A stretch of 64,000 nt of DNA from Paulownia fortunei (lineage: Eukaryota; Streptophyta; Magnoliopsida; Lamiales; Paulowniaceae), in the NCBI GenBank assembly GCA_019321725.1, contig CM033115.1, forward strand, positions 930,001-994,000, written 5' to 3'. The notes beneath the pieces were generated by a model. It was not told the origin of the DNA. It worked only from the letters and a program-made list of their open reading frames with translations, and searched no databases. Shown in pieces: positions 62,401 to 64,000 of this stretch (within the stretch, counting starts at the first letter, position 1; each line of letters opens with the position of its first letter). Position numbers and translations under genes: made by a program.

Positions 62401-64000
62401 TTTACACATTACCTTATGTGAGAGCACCCTCTCTCTCTAAAGAAAAGACTGATTTCTTAATCAGTATATGAATTCTAGAAGGTGTTTTGAAATTGCATAA
62501 TATACGAAACTAGGGAATATTTCTAGATGTAAATCCCATCAATTTAAATTTCAAAGACAGGGAAATGAGGCACACTGGGAGTATTTAGATAATATTGAAA
62601 CTGCTATGGAAATTGCAATAAGTGGAGGAGGTATTTTGGTTCTTGCAAGGCCTCTCACAAACTCTGCTATATTGAGTTTGTACCAATAGTTACCCAACTT
62701 TTAATGACCAATTTAGGCAGCATTTGGACCTTATTATATAGTTTCAATCAACTGTTTCACTGCCCTGTTTGTGTTTTATCATTTGGTCTGTAACTATTGA
62801 ATTAAACATGCCTGCTCTCTGTCCAACTTTTGAGATATTTAATTTGAGTAGTTGCTGTGCAAGCACATGCTTAGTTGCTGGCACTGAGTTTGTGCTTGAT
62901 AGTTCCCGTGGTTCCACCTAGGAGAGATGTTTGTTTGAATGAAACTGGATTTTTATACATTCCCAGTAGTTGTCCCTTTCTGTTTTGATAAAAGTAGTCA
63001 AATGCCTTCTCTATTGCATACCTGGTTAATTATTTGATGTCTATATGCAGATCTTCCACCAGATAAAGAACCTTTGGACTGGAATACAAGGATGAAGATT
63101 GCTGCTGGTGCAGCAAAGGGATTAGAATATTTGCATGACAAAGCCAATCCACCAGTCATATACAGAGACTTAAAATCTTCCAATATCCTTCTTGATGAGG
63201 GATATTTCCCTAAATTATCAGATTTTGGACTTGCAAAACTGGGTCCTGTTGGCGATAAAACTCATGTCTCTACTAGGGTGATGGGGACATATGGTTATTG
63301 TGCTCCAGAATATGCCATGACTGGTCAACTTACTTTGAAATCTGATGTTTATAGTTTTGGAGTTGTCTTCCTCGAACTCATCACTGGTCGGAAGGCTATT
63401 GACAATACTCGGGGGGCAGGGGAGCATAATCTTGTTGCATGGGTATGCTTTCTTTCTAGGCTACATTTGTTTTTGCTGTATGTTGTACTTCTCAATATAA
63501 TACATGAAAATGATTGATGTGCAATACCAATGATATCTTCATTTCACTTGCTTAATTTCATGGACTCAGGCAAGGCCTCTTTTCAAGGATCGAAGGAAGT
63601 TTCCCAAAATGGCTGATCCTCTATTACAAGGCCATTACCCTATGCGTGGACTCTATCAAGCACTAGCAGTGGCTGCCATGTGCTTGCAAGAGCAAGCTGC
63701 CACAAGACCTCTAATAGGGGACGTTGTGACTGCTTTGACGTATTTGGCATCCCAAACTTATGATCCTAATGCACCTTCTGCACAGAGTAACAAAGTCGGT
63801 CCATCTACTCCTAGGCATAGGGATGAACGAAGGAATACATCTGATGGAATGGACAGCCTGGATGATGCAGGACGTGGAGGCCATCTTGGTTCCCCTTCCA
63901 CTTACAAGAATTCGCCCGATTCCCGAAAGAGAGACTCTGCCAGGGAGTTCAATGCTGGCGCAGAATTGCGAAGGATTGAAACTGGTGGTGGGTCTGGGAA
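59437..64000 (+). CDS. PBL27: Receptor-like cytoplasmic kinase VII, PBL27-like, 3' end beyond window
   Basis: Exons 59437-59587, 60408-60604, 60804-60993, 63051-63442 and 63580-beyond join in frame to 450 residues so far; the family is about 500. The start MGGCFPCF has Gly2 for myristoylation and Cys4/Cys7 for palmitoylation, so plasma-membrane anchoring is expected. The kinase has the glycine loop LGEGGFG at 98-104, catalytic Lys121 in [12 protein letters not shown] with Asp219 and DFG at 237-239; it is an RD-type active kinase. The segment [19 protein letters not shown] is the activation loop and P+1 region. The Ser-rich C-terminal tail follows. Arabidopsis PBL27 carries the chitin signal from CERK1 to a MAP kinase cascade; that role is by resemblance and by the matching gene neighbourhood. 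Intron 3 is 2 kb and holds a MITE. Confidence 0.95.
61558..61976. mobile_element. MITE in intron 3 of the kinase gene
   Basis: The left arm TTTGGTCCTTCATCTTTGCC followed by TCTAATTCAATTTTAGTTCC mirrors the right arm, whose reverse complement reads TTTAGTCCCTCGTCTTTGCC then ACTAATTCAATTTCAGTTC. The outer ends AGGAGTAATTA and AGGGGTAGTTA also pair, with a short insertion on the left. The element is non-coding and removed with the intron. Confidence 0.7.

Noticed and set aside
1..64000. CRISPR arrays, operons or bacterial mobile elements
   Set aside because: No regularly spaced repeats with unique spacers were seen, and genes are intron-containing plant genes with individual promoters.

Overview
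This is a nuclear segment of a flowering plant, almost certainly a eudicot. The evidence is AT-rich intergenic DNA full of microsatellites and small inverted-repeat elements, genes split by short GT-AG introns, and land-plant families: ALWAYS EARLY, plant CCCH zinc fingers, AP2/ERF, CC-type glutaredoxins, DYW pentatricopeptide proteins and RLCK-VII kinases. The sequence does not identify a species.

Layout. At 1-9125 (minus) lies an ALWAYS EARLY/LIN-9 homologue of at least 18 coding exons, cut at its 3' end by the window edge; its leader and promoter reach about 10.3 kb. From 10.3 to 18.5 kb there is no recognisable gene, but there are several MITE-like elements. At 19199-24656 (plus) is a seven-exon protein with five CCCH zinc fingers, with a TATA box and two E2F-like sites upstream. 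A decayed Ty3-type gag remnant sits at 26.4-27.4 kb. At 29109-30062 (minus) is an intact single-exon AP2/ERF factor of the PUCHI (ERF086) type. From 30 to 47 kb the DNA is repeat-rich and includes a 2.2 kb tandem duplication beside a minus-strand CC-type glutaredoxin (40080-40388). Two more CC-type glutaredoxins lie on the plus strand (47221-47529 and 49793-50101). At 53302-55503 is an intact DYW-class PPR protein very like the chloroplast RNA-editing factor OTP82. From 59437 to the right edge is an RLCK-VII (PBL27-like) kinase, cut at its 3' end.

Relations. The genes are independent plant genes, not an operon. The order CCCH zinc finger - PUCHI - glutaredoxin - PBL27 matches, from memory, Arabidopsis chromosome 5 At5g18550, At5g18560, At5g18600 and At5g18610, so this looks like a conserved ancestral block. 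The glutaredoxin has become a small family here, and OTP82 and the ALY gene lie in or next to the block. I found no clearly new biological system. The most useful second looks are two GC-AG introns kept open by reading frame, the tandem duplication beside the glutaredoxin, the glutaredoxin active-site split (CCIS versus CCMC), the G-rich core promoter of the first glutaredoxin, upstream ORFs in the kinase leader, and several MITE-type elements with visible target-site duplications.
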